In this document: piece by piece, positions 25,801-33,886 of the stretch
How the letters are laid out: the number at the start of each line of letters is the position of its first letter
Numbering within the stretch: position 1 is the stretch's first letter
Source: Undaria pinnatifida
Lineage: Eukaryota > Sar > Phaeophyceae > Laminariales > Alariaceae
Direction of reading: 5' to 3'
Length of the DNA stretch: 64,000 bases
NCBI GenBank assembly: GCA_012845835.1
Contig: JABAKD010000029.1
Span: 14,250,392 to 14,314,391 of the forward strand
Position numbers and translations under genes: made by a program
The notes under the pieces: generated by a model
What the model saw: the letters and a program-made list of their open reading frames with translations, nothing else
What the model was told of the DNA's origin: nothing
The model's database searches: none

Positions 25801-28800
25801 GATAGCATATTGTCATAGATCTGCCGATATCGGAATGATATACTTTACGTACGATACAGCAATCGAACGATCACACGCAACTTGCAAAGGTGAGCTTCGA
25901 CGAATCCTCGATCCCACAGCTGAAGTGCAAATTACATTTTATAAATACCAGGGTTTTCCACGAGTCGAATCACCTCCCAAGGGGCGGGTCAGACAACGGT
26001 GACCCGACCCGACCCGACCCGACCCGACCCGACCCGATCCGTGAGATCATGAACACCCGACCGGACTCGACCCGCGAGTTTTCGAAAACTTACTGGCGGG
26101 TCGGGCCATGACCCACGAAAAGCCCTGATATATCTTGCAGAAGCTACTTCGAACTATCATCGTACATTTTCGGCAGCTTTCCAAAAATGGCCAAGAGGCT
26201 AAAACACTTCAACAAGCTGCGTTGGAATGTGGTGGTGTAGATGGTATAGAGAAGAGATCTTTAAAATTTCCAAATGGTCCGTGATTGGTCTATTCCACAG
26301 AGGAATGTTACCGGATGGCATCGTACGTCTGCCAAATATGTATACGCGTCAAACGTAGCGCTACGCGTACGTAGTGCCGTCGAGGCGTTTGCGCGTGGAA
26401 TACTAACCGTTTTACTGCTGAATAACATTTTAATTAAATAGTTAAATACGAATTTCAGAGTCTATCCTATATTCCGAAAGCTTCCCAAAAGTTGTCAAGA
26501 GGCCAAAAAGAAACAAAAAAAAACTTGCCTTGAGAAGGCCACTCTCGCCCTCTCCATCCTCTTCCCCGCTGCTGTCGCTCCCCTCTCCAACTCCCCCTTC
26601 GTGCTCTGCTACAGACCCCAAAAAGCCTTTCCGCAGCTGCTCCTGCTCCTGGTCGTACACCAGGCCTCTCGCTCCCCCGTGGCCACTGTTGTTGGCGCCG
26701 TCGTCGTCGCTGTTTTCGTCGGAGCTGATGGCGTCTTCCGCTGTTTCTGCCCCGAGAATTTGCTCTCGAACAACGTCCTTGTAGCGCATCCGTTTCTCCG
26801 ATTTTTTCGCGCCTGGAAGCAGCAGCGCGACGATGCAACAGACACCCACCGCAATCAAAAACAAAACAAAACAAAACAAAACACAAAACAAACAAGGTAC
26901 GAAGGAAACAAAGAAGGCAAAAAAGAGAAAACGAAAAAGGAAAAAAAAGCAAAAACAAAAGAAAAAAAACAGGCAAAAACGACGAGAAACGGGGTGTCCA
27001 GAGAGGACCACGGCAACAAAGACAGGTGTGGCATTGAAAGGAAAAAAAAAATGAGACCCCGAAACAACATGGGCAACCCCCCTTTCTGTTTGGTGTTGCG
27101 ACAACTTCGTCGACGCGAGACGTTAACAGTCAGGGCCCGGACCGGACCGGGCTGGCCCGTCCAACAACAGACCCGGGTCTCCCGCGTGGGTGTCCGCTAT
27201 TTTTCTTGTAAGAAACGGCGGTGCGGGGGTGGGGGGGGTGTAATCATATCATTCATGCACATGGCCGTAGTCCTTCGGCCCACAGACCCTCGCATCCCTA
27301 CAAAGGCGGGATGGAGTACGTCGGGATTTCACCGACATGGGAGTGGGGGCGGAGGGGGCTGCTCAAAAAGTGTCGTCTTGTCCGGAAACAACTCGGGCCT
27401 CACAAATTCCATTTGTTTGAGTTGAAGTTTTACGGAAAATGCTTCAGCTTTTGAGGTGAACAGATATGATCCGTGCTCGATTTAGCTCGTAATCGCGGAC
27501 GGAATCAAGCCCAAATATTAGATAGAGCGGCACTATGAACGTGTACGACTGCGTTTGTCCGTCAAGCGAGTCGTTAAACTCCTCGCAATTCCTGGCCCCC
27601 GCTTCCTCCACAGCTATTAATACTGACAGCAGAGTAACGTTCGCAATCCGACAATTTGGAGCATGAGTTTAAACGTCGATCACTCACGAACATCTCCAGA
27701 AACAAGACGAAATGTATAAACAAAAGTAATACCGCCGGACACTTCCTTACCGTTGCTGACGCCGCTCGCACTACCCTCCTCCGCGAACCATTCCTTGTCC
27801 GTGTTGTAGATGGAGGGGTCTTTGCTCCTGATCTTGTTGATGGTTTTCATTATCTGAAAACGTCAAAGTTACTGAGTTAGAGAGCGGGCGGTTGGGACGA
27901 TCGCTTCGTCGAATATTGGAACGCCTTTTGCGTTCATATTACAACATATACCTGGTACTGGAATCGTATGTGTGTAAAATATCGTAGAGTTCGTACACCG
28001 ATAGTTGTAGATGCGTTCGGAAATGCGCAAACGATATCACATTCCGCAAAAAATTATCTCAGATACTGAAAAAAAGATCTCACACACACTGCAAAAATGA
28101 TCTCACACTGCAGTGCTAAAAAAGGTATTACACAGAGCAAAAATGAACTCACATTGTGCAAAAAAGACCTTACACACTGCAAAAACGATCTCACACACTG
28201 CAAAAATGACCTCACGCACTGCAAAAATGACCTCACGCACTGCAACAAAGATCACAAGTATTACAAAAATAATCTCACATACTTCAAAAAATGACCTCAC
28301 ACGCTGCAAAACAGACCTCACACGCGTTTCAAGCGGTTTGCCTCACAAAGCATGAGCGCGATTCTAAGGGCAACCGCCAGGTACCGTGTACTACAAAATT
28401 TCAGATACGTCGATGGAGAGTTCGGTCAGCGTATAGTACATAGCTGGCACTTGTGCTCAAGACAATGAACATGTTCTCACATTAATACCCTGACATCCAG
28501 CCCGTGGTCTTAAAACTAAGCTGAAAAAGCATCCCGAGAGGAAAAAAAAAAATCCAACTTGAGTATCAGGTACCACTCAGGATGGAGCTGAGTCGTTCGT
28601 GGCTCGCGCGTGTTCTGCTTCCTCGTGACCTCGAGAAAGATATGATAAGCCACCATTAGACCAGTGACCCCTCGTGCATATTACAGTAAGTAGGGCCAGC
28701 TTCACCAAGAATGCAGTATGTAGACCGATGATCGTCCCTGAATACCACCTAGGGCCGGGTTCAGTAAGGATGCGGCATGCAGACCCGTGAATCCCCCTTG

Positions 28801-31266
28801 ATACCATTAGTAAGCAACTCCACCTTCAAGAGGACAATGCTATATGCTACGTATGTGGCGATTCTGTGAACGTGGTTTTGGCGCCCGTGCACTATTTACT
28901 TACACGGCATATTTATTTGGGCAAGCATGATTATAGTGAGGCAAGTCCGAGCGCGAAGCGCGAGGCCGTTTGTTTGCCTTTGAACGCAAAAACCCCTCGG
29001 CATTGCGGGATGCGTGAAGGCTCCACTATTAAATTGGTAGAATATGTGTTCGTTCCTCTGTTATATTTACTGTCTGTATGTCCGCCGCGGTATAATTGAT
29101 TGCGAGACCTGTAGAGAGCCGAATTCTTCAAACCCAGCGGGTACAAATGCGGGCAAGCTCGCGTCAACGCGTGGACCTTGTGTCGTCACAACGCATCTCG
29201 ATTGCGTCGCGGCCGCCATGCTTTTATGGTTTAGCTGACCTTGCTGCTATGTGTTTTGATTGCGGCGGGAAAAGGTTACCAGTTTGTTTTGTGTGCTTTT
29301 GCACTTCGAAAAGCACACGGTCTACCTGTGCAGGTACAAGTCCCTCTCGCCTCATATACCACTAACAACTGGTAAGTATATGTTCCTAGTAGGTAAATTT
29401 GCACCTATAGACCGAGAGCGCGTGATGGCATGTCGGCACATAAGCAGGGGTTATTACTAATAAACTGTTCGGAGAAAGTAAAGTAAAGTCGCACCTGCAG
29501 ATCAAGAGCGGGCGTTAGCATTTCGGCATCCTCGTCCTCCGTCTCGCTCTCCGAATCGGACCCCGAACCTTCCCCGTCCGATCCGATGTCGAGGTGTTTA
29601 GCAGCCTGCAGTTCTTGCTCCCGCTTCTGCTGGTCGAACCTGCCCCACCGGAGACGGAAGACGGAGGTATGGATACCGTTATGCTGTAGGTTATAGGCTA
29701 ACCCCTTCGAGACTTGAGAAGGAAAAAGGAAAAAAGTGCCGAAAATAAATGGCGATTACCGCATTAGACACATGAAGCATCCCGCCGCTGGGATAGGGGA
29801 TGTGTCCCAAGCGTAGCGGAAGGAGATGAACGACGCATGCGCAGCATGAAGATACTTACGTTGTTGCTGGCTACCCCCAACAGGTTAACAGAGTACCTGG
29901 TAGTCTACAGCAGTTATCGCTAGTTCGGTCGTTTCTGGCTGGTTACGTACGATAGACCTAGCTCCCAAAATGGGTTAATTGACATTTCCCTTGACCTCCG
30001 TCGCTGTTGCATCGTTTGCACTCTGTATCGTCGTCACCTAAGGGCTAGACCTGGTACCTGGTAAGTGCGATATCGTGATGTTATCGTGGTTTTCACGGTC
30101 TCGCGCTCGGTTCTTTCTCTGGTGCTACCCGGACTGTGCACAATTAGTGGGTACGTGCATATGATAGAAGGCGGCAGACACCAAAGACTATTGCTGCTAC
30201 TTCGTATACTCGTAGATTGTTGTCGCCAACAGAGCACACCCCGACAACCAACAACCGGCAACCAACAACCGGAAATACGAACGTGCACCTCGACCCTCAA
30301 CCGCCAGCCACGATTCCACGCGCAATGGCGCACGCCAGCGGGTAGGCAAGCAGCAACGCCCCAAGAACAAAAGAAACGCCATCCCGCTCCAAGTCATGAT
30401 ACACAACATTATTAATGGTCGGATGCGCCATGGCACGTGCCATAGAACCATCCACGGTTTGCAACGGGACAGCCCGCGAATACTCGCAATGGCACGTGCC
30501 ATGGGGCAGTCCATGAAGTGCACCCCGACGGAAAGGCCCGTGGGCTACCCCATGGTGTACCACGGGACACCCCATGGTTGACCATGGGTCATCCCAGCGC
30601 ATGCTTCGTGGCATCCCCCACCGGGCAACCCGTACGGCGCATGATGGCATGACAAACCCCACGGAATGCGCCATGGGATCAACCATGGTATACCCCATGG
30701 GGTGTGCGCGCCAAGAAGGGTTGCTCCCATGGAATGCCGTGAGGGGTGACATGGGTTGCCCCACACCATAGGACACCCTATTGGGTGCATCGCGATGGTG
30801 TCTATCCCACGGTACGCGAGCAGTGGTGCCGTGGTGCCATGGTGTGCCTCACGCCCGATGGCTATAATGTGACACCACTAACATGGTATATGCAGCATCT
30901 GACAACAGTAAGAGGACAGCTCTCTCGTACGTAGTGCGACGACGTACAAACTGCAAGGGGGCGGAGACGAGGACGAGACTAACTACTCGTACAGCAGTCA
31001 GTAGCAGCGTAGCAGCAGCGGTACTGCACATTCTCCTCCCCCTACTTATCTTCCTCCTCCCCATCTCTCCTCGCAGTTCTTACCAGTAGCACTGCACAGC
31101 TGTACCCTGCCCACCTTTTCGCGAACTTCTCGTTGACCTGAAGCCTGTCATCGTTGCCCCCCTTAGAGCTCCCAAGCTTGATCTTCCTCGTCGCTCCCTT
31201 CACCTTGCCTCCTCCCTCCCCCTCGCTGCTGCTACCACCACTGCTGCTGTCATCCAGAAAACTCAT
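938..31266 (-). CDS. KRI1: KRI1-like ribosome biogenesis protein, 11-exon gene
   Basis: Assembled as complement(join(938..1801, 2594..2666, 4959..5330, 7900..8115, 10317..10411, 19116..19221, 21583..21746, 26529..26812, 27751..27853, 29495..29639, 31115..31266)). The frame is 2574 nt (857 residues plus stop) and every junction is in phase. KRI1 blocks appear in order: VNEKFAKR (near 45), KIRSKDPSIYN (near 105), RYKDVVREQIL (near 143), DTFLRDFVANRRWL (near 262), DDFESKYNFRFEE (near 306), SRNIAGSMRRKDDRRKRERE (near 328), LRRLKNLKREEI (near 364), ELYKLDYEDIIGDIP (near 531), FGLTPEEILLADDK (near 557) and LNKYVPLKKLAPYR (near 573). In yeast, Kri1 is an essential nucleolar factor for 40S assembly, linked to Krr1 and snR30. 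The C-terminus is rich in Lys/Arg clusters, as expected for a nucleolar protein. Intron 6 hosts an antisense Helitron. Recognition rests on remembered family motifs, not a search. Confidence 0.93.
2594..2666 (-). CDS. KRI1: KRI1 exon 10 (residues 546-570)
   Basis: A 73-nt exon with acceptor CTTTCGCAG|GTTC and donor GACAAG|GTGAGA. It encodes FKYTKVKSNDFGLTPEEIL and LADDK, the start of the Kri1 C-terminal domain. The intron before it carries the TATGA satellite. Confidence 0.92.
2764..3186. repeat. TATGA satellite with internal inverted blocks
   Basis: A pentanucleotide TATGA array in KRI1 intron 9. Blocks of TATGA alternate with blocks of its complement TCATA around an ATGAATTTATTCAT centre. 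A unit of about 110 bp containing this inversion is itself repeated roughly three times, so either strand could form long hairpins. Confidence 0.9.
3644..3713. repeat. CAATAGTC 8-bp tandem repeat
   Basis: Eight or so near-perfect copies of an 8-bp unit, CAATAGTC, lie in KRI1 intron 9. Confidence 0.9.
4959..5330 (-). CDS. KRI1: KRI1 exon 9 (residues 422-546)
   Basis: Acceptor GTGGGTTAG|ATGG and donor CTTGCAG|GTGGGC. It encodes WDAVTEKAFGDSYYNAED, a long Asp/Glu/Gly-rich stretch, and ELYKLDYEDIIGDIPCR. LDYEDIIGD is close to invariant in KRI1 proteins. Confidence 0.93.
6437..6690. repeat. Triplicated CAG-tract unit
   Basis: Three units of roughly 80-100 bp each join a (CAG)n tract to the sequence GGGGTGTGACGTA and a CTCTCTC-rich segment. 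The open frames across it are only poly-Gln, poly-Ser or poly-Cys/Leu translations of the repeat. Confidence 0.8.
7320..7500 (+). repeat. Purine-rich GGAGAGAG(A) imperfect tandem repeat
   Basis: Imperfect 15-20 bp units of the form TTGGAGAGAGGAAGAG run through this part of KRI1 intron 8. Confidence 0.8.
7655..7860. repeat. GATTGA/GACGGAC degenerate repeat
   Basis: Degenerate short repeats of TTGATTGA and GATTGACGGAC type sit just downstream (in gene orientation) of KRI1 exon 8. Confidence 0.7.
7900..8115 (-). CDS. KRI1: KRI1 exon 8 (residues 350-422)
   Basis: Acceptor TTCCCCAG|GGCGCG and donor GAAAG|GTGGGG. It encodes ARKAEERQKKEAELRRLKNL and KREEIRRRLQAI, the core KRI1 helix, then an acidic Gly-rich linker ending FDAER. 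Decayed copies of its first 30 or so bases lie upstream at 8231-8262 and 8844-8873. Confidence 0.92.
9289..9535 (+). repeat. 11-bp minisatellite CCAGTCGTAAC
   Basis: About 22 copies of an 11-bp unit. The first half is mostly CCAGTCGTAAC and the second half mostly CCAGTCTTAAC, so a variant seems to have spread along the array. It lies in KRI1 intron 7. There are no unique spacers, so it is not a CRISPR. Confidence 0.93.
9735..9835 (-). repeat. Dispersed repeat family B, inverted fragment
   Basis: The reverse complement matches the first 90 or so bases of the family B repeats at 20687 and 32954 (TGCATGGCCGTAGTCGTATG followed by GACCCTCGCATCCCTACTAT). A C/G-rich run abuts it at its left edge. 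Confidence 0.75.
9925..10045 (+). repeat. 15-bp repeat ATTCGTCGGTTTCAA
   Basis: About seven imperfect copies of a 15-bp unit, ATTCGTCGGTTTCAA, in KRI1 intron 7. Confidence 0.85.
10317..10411 (-). CDS. KRI1: KRI1 exon 7 (residues 319-350)
   Basis: Acceptor GTTTCGCAG|GAG and donor AGAAA|GTGAGT. It encodes SRNIAGSMRRKDDRRKRERE, the basic block that follows FRFEE in KRI1. It is only 95 nt long and is separated from exon 6 by the 8.7-kb intron that carries the Helitron. Confidence 0.9.
11213..11669 (+). pseudogene. Helitron RepHel exon 1, basic N-terminus
   Basis: Starts at a GCCATGG context (METRRQARLRQQQAQQ). It carries four or five imperfect Arg/Asn/Gln-rich repeats, as is common at Helitron N-termini, then CPSCYALLWAG. 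The donor is CCAG|GTAAG. Splicing to 12844 gives CPSCYALLWAGPDGREAPSL and then CCHYGKVRL, a zinc-finger-like arrangement. Confidence 0.75.
11610..12790 (+). repeat. Tandem duplications within the first Helitron intron
   Basis: A unit of about 210 bp (11610-11820), including the end of exon 1 and its donor, is repeated at 11821-12018. In the copy CPSC has become CPSY. Further shorter units with TACGTCCTTGCAGCAGTG and TTACACTGCTGTACG recur up to about 12790. Confidence 0.8.
12844..14378 (+). pseudogene. Helitron exon 2: Helitron-like N-terminal domain
   Basis: Acceptor TTTCTCAG|ATGG. Recognisable segments are CCHYGKVRL, FLASIRRINSAFSFTS, NPRRYNASSAPIEVAAIL, HPSYEPLAYPILNPTGVSGW, REFFTYRVDDR and LFQQYVVDG, then RKYGKPDLFVTFTCNP. 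Frameshifts lie near 12892, 13360 and 14290. A duplicated and inverted block (13905-14248) interrupts the domain. Confidence 0.88.
13905..14248. repeat. Inverted triplication in the Helitron Rep region
   Basis: Copy 1 is at 13905-14024 (+) and copy 2 at 14027-14125 (+). Copy 3 is at 14127-14248, inverted. Copies 2 and 3 meet around a loop of about 7 bases (GGGTGAC/AACAAAC/GTCACCC), giving arms of about 95 bp. The inverted copy encodes SELRAALYPVLDDAL on the minus strand, closer to the usual Helitron text than the two direct copies, which read SELHAxLY. Confidence 0.92.
14876..15400 (+). pseudogene. Helitron Rep HUH and tyrosine motifs, broken
   Basis: After acceptor GTTGCCAG the text reads FQKRGVPHAHILIIVDADDK, so the metal-binding HUH (codons 14897-14905) is intact. 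A TAA at 14939 and a frameshift near 15110 follow. IVHGPCG and SKRYPKDF are recognisable, then DGYAVYRRR in another frame. A TAG at 15278 precedes RYDAHINVEICSSVRAV and KNLYKYVFKGNDRA. Family members have a Tyr four residues before the second Tyr, where this copy has Asn (codon about 15353-15355). Confidence 0.85.
16220..17987 (+). pseudogene. Helitron PIF1-type helicase domain
   Basis: The domain reads LSHFNTEQRAAFDSIM, Walker A FFVDGPGGNGKTFLYSAVL, ILWDEAPMAH (Walker B), VVIGGDFRHMLPVV (usually GGDFRQ), then GAPFMLLRTINLSTGLFNGT. After a frameshift near 17505 it continues LPFVLTQRQFPVAPCFAMTI, NKAQGQTLDRVGI and QLYVAVSRATS. Apart from frameshifts near 16210 and 17505 this is the best preserved part. 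The frame stops at 17987, after VYAEVL. Confidence 0.92.
18000..19115. other. Rest of KRI1 intron 6
   Basis: No exon seen. A GGTTGGGTT-type run follows the Helitron coding end. The segment 18810-18930 repeats part of 3428-3645 (CCATGGCCTxGGTA and GGTTAAGGAGCCCC blocks). A G-run of about 16 lies at 19013-19028. Confidence 0.5.
19116..19221 (-). CDS. KRI1: KRI1 exon 6 (residues 283-318)
   Basis: Acceptor TGGGCAG|CTACG and donor GAGGAG|GTGAGC. It encodes YDEIL, an acidic stretch and DDFESKYNFRFEE, one of the most diagnostic KRI1 blocks. Phase 2 in, phase 0 out. Confidence 0.93.
20403..20570. mobile_element. Short MITE-like element with about 20-bp TIRs
   Basis: The left end CACCCCGATTTAAGAGCGCC (20403-20422) is the inverted copy of the right end (20550-20570), with one extra T in the right arm. 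The 168-bp interior has no coding capacity and contains a second partial TTAAGAGCGC. A clear target-site duplication was not seen. It lies in KRI1 intron 5. Confidence 0.75.
20687..21215 (+). repeat. Dispersed repeat family B, long copy 1
   Basis: About 530 bp, preceded by a G-run of about 20. It matches 32954-33469 closely from TACTCAATTTGTGCA to CCAACGCCAACCCCAATATA. A truncated second start lies at 21288-21326. It has no open frame of note. A non-autonomous element is likely, but no TIR or tail was identified. Confidence 0.8.
21583..21746 (-). CDS. KRI1: KRI1 exon 5 (residues 229-283)
   Basis: Acceptor GGCGCAG|GTGAGG and donor CCTAG|GTGACC. It encodes a Glu/Ala-rich helix and DTFLRDFVANRRWLDP, matching the FLxDYxxNxxW block of the family. 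An 85-bp-class minisatellite begins within about 100 bases upstream of the acceptor. Confidence 0.88.
21777..22290 (-). repeat. 83-88 bp minisatellite next to KRI1 exon 5
   Basis: About five to six diverged copies of a unit containing TTCCACGCGATAAAAACA, ACGCCGCAAG and CGTTGGGGCGAC. Unit starts lie near 21846, 21929, 22017, 22101 and 22212. It occupies the acceptor-proximal end of KRI1 intron 4. Confidence 0.85.
22699..22755 (+). repeat. Family A retroposon fragment
   Basis: A diverged 3' fragment of the family at 214-443, sharing GAAGCCTGTCC and ATGACCACGGACT blocks. Confidence 0.5.
23078..24120 (+). repeat. Diverged tandem segmental repeat in KRI1 intron 4
   Basis: The text of 23078-23330 recurs diverged at 23866-24095, about 790 bp on. 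Shared pieces include a GTCACCA block, ACCGAAG and a TCGTTGG...CGCTGCTGCAGTGCA block. Related pieces occur near 22900 and 24700. The copy at 23420-23740 of family B lies between the two. Confidence 0.6.
23420..23740 (+). repeat. Dispersed repeat family B, copy 2
   Basis: It follows a G-run and matches the first 300 or so bases of the copies at 20687 and 32954, including TATGCCGGGACGGAG, GGTTTTCACCAACCAGGCAG and CATCCTTCCAAGAACCG. Confidence 0.8.
25126..25325 (+). repeat. Two-copy tandem duplication, about 95 bp
   Basis: AATGATxCCTTGTCTCGCCA, GGTACCTTATTGTGTAC and TGTACTTATGTG occur in the same order twice, in KRI1 intron 4. Confidence 0.75.
26000..26040. repeat. GACCC pentanucleotide array
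   Basis: About seven GACCC units. The surrounding sequence (GGGCGGGTC..., CGACCCGCGAGTTTTCGAAA) resembles 61690-61810, suggesting two copies of a larger repeat. Confidence 0.8.
26529..26812 (-). CDS. KRI1: KRI1 exon 4 (residues 134-228), GC donor
   Basis: Acceptor GCTTCCAG|GCGCG. The exon encodes RYKDVVREQIL, an acidic linker, then the VYDQEQEQLRKGFL block. It ends GLLK at AAG|GCAAGT, a GC-type donor. Using GC is the only choice found that keeps phase with exon 5 (VRSETPAEAAEEE), so intron 4 is inferred to be a GC-AG intron. Confidence 0.88.
27751..27853 (-). CDS. KRI1: KRI1 exon 3 (residues 100-134)
   Basis: Acceptor GTTTTCAG|ATAATG and donor AACG|GTAAGG. It encodes IMKTINKIRSKDPSIYN, the highly conserved IRxKDPxIY block of KRI1, which makes the identification firm. 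Phase 0 in, phase 1 out. Confidence 0.92.
28055..28325 (-). repeat. 21-bp minisatellite
   Basis: About 11-12 imperfect copies of a 21-bp unit, read on plus as CTGCAAAAATGACCTCACGCA. Because 21 is a multiple of three, both strands stay open and give repetitive CVRSFLQ-type translations. I do not consider it a gene. Confidence 0.88.
29495..29639 (-). CDS. KRI1: KRI1 exon 2 (residues 51-99)
   Basis: Acceptor GGGGCAG|GTTCGACC and donor CTGCAG|GTGCGA. The encoded FDQQKREQELQAAKHL continues the AKR|FDQQ segment of exon 1. An acidic Ser/Asp/Glu run follows, as in other KRI1 proteins. Phase 2 in, phase 0 out. Confidence 0.88.
30390..30860. repeat. CCATGG-rich quasi-palindromic region
   Basis: CCATGG, CCCATGG and CCACGGG-type words recur every 20-40 bases on both strands, with no fixed period. 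It lies in KRI1 intron 1. Several frames remain open through it only because of the repeats. Confidence 0.7.
31115..31266 (-). CDS. KRI1: KRI1 exon 1 (residues 1-51)
   Basis: The first in-frame ATG, at 31264-31266, starts MSFLDDSSSGG. Ser/Gly-rich sequence leads into VNEKFAKR, the family's N-terminal block. The donor is AAAAG|GTGGGC and the exon ends in phase 2. The reading frame stays open upstream of the ATG, but no earlier ATG was found in it. Confidence 0.88.
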
Positions 31267-32953
31267 GGCCTCAGCCCACCAGCCACTTCCAAACCCCACA
31301 CCGATGTGTTTTGGTTTTGACAATATTTGGAGTGGTCTTATGTTCCAGCCAACCCACTATCGCAGGCCGTCGCCAGCCAAGCAGGAGGAGACTAAGTTTC
31401 TTATCGCGTCAGTTTGGTAGGCCGCACGTGTGGCCAGTCAGTACGCTTGTTGGGTTGGGTTGGGAGGGCAAAGGTTACCTATTGCCACCGCCGTCGATAA
31501 AAACGCGGCGCAATAACGATTTGAGGGTTTGAAGTGAAAATATTAAATATTGTTGCCTAGGGATCGGGGGATGATATTGCACGCATACTCGCGAGCACAC
31601 ACCAGCACGTTCGTTCTCTCTTGGTTCATATTCGGTCTTCCGATAGGCTCGTTTGTGATCGTGCTGCTGAGGTGTTCGTGATAACCTTGGGTTCGTACGA
31701 CGGATCGTGGAGGCCATCCGTGTGGACGCGGCCGTTAGTTCCTGACCATCAAAGTGCGCATCCGTTTCGCATCGATAACAACCTATACTGAAACTGGTAC
31801 AATTCAGTCAGCATCCAGTGTTCGAGCTTCAACGGCGGGATCAGATCCCTCCAGTAACTTGGCGCAGCAGCCTCCAGCACAGCAGAGCTGAGAGGGCGGA
31901 GGAAGGGGCGGGCGGGAGAAGAAACGCAGGACGAGGATGTGGTTGGAATGGGATGACGGGCTGGTGGCGTTAGCTGTGATTGCGGCACCCCTTGTTCCGT
32001 GCGTGATAATAGGCGGGTTTCTATACCCGAAGCAGTGCTTGGCGGGCGTTGCTGTGACTGCGGCGGTCATACTCGGGTGCACAATGCTCTTCGGGCATTC
32101 AAATGCAGAGCTTGACTTCCGTTCGCAGTGAGTCGAGTCTCGTACAACATAATGCAAAACCCGACTGGTGTTATACTCGGAGTATAATAGACTGGTGTTA
32201 TATAATACGAGCACAAAGCACGGAATGTTGTGGTACTGCTGTGGCACAGCTGGTGTGCTTGTATACCATTCGTGCCGGTTGAGTGCATGGATAAACAGAA
32301 GTGGTTTGAAAAGAAAATCCGCCGCTCCGCTCTGTCTTGCGGATTCAGTATGCCGGGCCGAGTACACCAGGTGAATTACATACAAGAGTATACCAGCGCA
32401 GTAGGTGCTAGGTGATGAGTGCACAGCTTGGGATGTTGTGGTGCTCGTGTTGTTGAACTCGCACTACTTTTGTCAATTGATGCCATGATCAACCAGCTTT
32501 AGCGGAAATCCGCCGCGCTATCCTTGCGGCATTGAGTACAGTAACGTGTACGAACGTAGGTGGCGTCGTCCGTCTTCGCGTGGTGCGTGGGGTAACGTTT
32601 CGATTGAATACAACAGTCGGGTGCGCATAGACCATGGCTTTTTTGCCGGCTTCGATAGGTCTGCCCGTCTGCATCCTACATCAAGCAGCATTGCAGCAGC
32701 AGTGTACTCATATCATAGCATCGAACACATTTCGTGCATCGACTGCGCTCGCGCGAGGTATAATGTGTGCTTCTGTTGGGTGGGGCTGGGGGAATCGCTG
32801 CGTATCGGCCGCGCTTGCTTGCGGAGGCCAGGGGTCCTTCGATTAGATGCCCTATTTGCAACACCACCTTGCAAGAACATCGTGAAATTCCGCTGTTCCA
32901 CTGTCTGATTGGTCGATGGTGGACTTTCCGCCTGGCGAGGGGGGGGGTGGGGG

Positions 32954-33469
32954 TACTCAATTTGTGCACGGCCGTAGTCGTATGACCATAGACCCTCGCA
33001 TCCCTACTATGCCGGGACGAAGCATGCAGGGTTTTCACCAACCAGGCAGACATTGCTTGCACCAAGCGCGAAGCGCCGTGGGGTGTTCGGCGAGTCGCAC
33101 GAAGGGTGAACTGCATCCTTCGAAGAACCGCTCGTAAGACGGAAATCGGCACCTTGTGCATACTTTCTTGCTTATGAATGACATCGCCAATGAGTTATAC
33201 TTTGTTTTCTGGTGTGGCCACTCCAGAGACAGCAATGGGCATTACTATGTAACTGCCTTGTGGGTGCCTTACCATATTCACACTACGTGATGCGATCATT
33301 CCCCTTGTGCGGAGTTAGGGTTTTCCACCCCGCACAATATGACCTTACTCGATAATCATCTCAGTGACCGCCAAAAAAAAAAGAAAACGGTACCCTGGTT
33401 GTCTAGCTCGCGCAGTGATTGGCATGTTTTACAGCGTCGCTGCCAACCAACGCCAACCCCAATATACAT
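32954..33469 (+). repeat. Dispersed repeat family B, long copy 3
   Basis: The best partner of 20687-21215, about 515 bp, again preceded by a G-run. The sequence before the G-run (CTGATTGGTCGATGGTGGAC and TTTCC) recurs at 33535-33562 before another G-run, so the two units may be parts of one larger element. Confidence 0.8.
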
Positions 33470-33886
33470 GTAATTTTTTACATTTGGGGGGACCACACCG
33501 TGCAAGAAAATCGTGCAATTTCGCTATTCCACTGTCTGATTGGTCGATGCTGGACTTTCCACCAGCCGGGGGGGGGCGGGGGGGGGGGGGGGGGGACCGC
33601 CACCGAAACACTCGACGGAGCCGCGCGACCGCCCCTGCCGACCTCGAGCCCCCCAGAGAGCTGGGGTTAGGGTAAGGGTCGGGTTGTATGGCTGACATGC
33701 GAAACAAGAACTGGCTAAAAGGTGTTGCACGACTTTGTGTGGAAGGAAGTGTTGCAGGCAAGGCACTCGCGTGCGAAGCTTGTCTCGTGGCCTCTACATG
33801 TGCATGTTTTTGCACTTCGAACTCTGATGGAATAATGCGATACCCCTCGGGTGCCCATATTTCTATCCGTAGATGGAAGACTATTA

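Noticed and set aside
26601-27425. 274-residue plus-strand frame
   Set aside because: Antisense to KRI1 exon 4 and then intron 3 sequence rich in AAAACA. Composition changes abruptly at the exon edge.
28054-28355. Repetitive frames on both strands
   Set aside because: 21-bp minisatellite in KRI1 intron 2, open in several frames by periodicity only.
30034-30776. Overlapping minus-strand frames of 99-159 residues
   Set aside because: They run through the CCATGG-rich repeat in KRI1 intron 1. Met/Pro/Trp/His-rich text follows the repeat.
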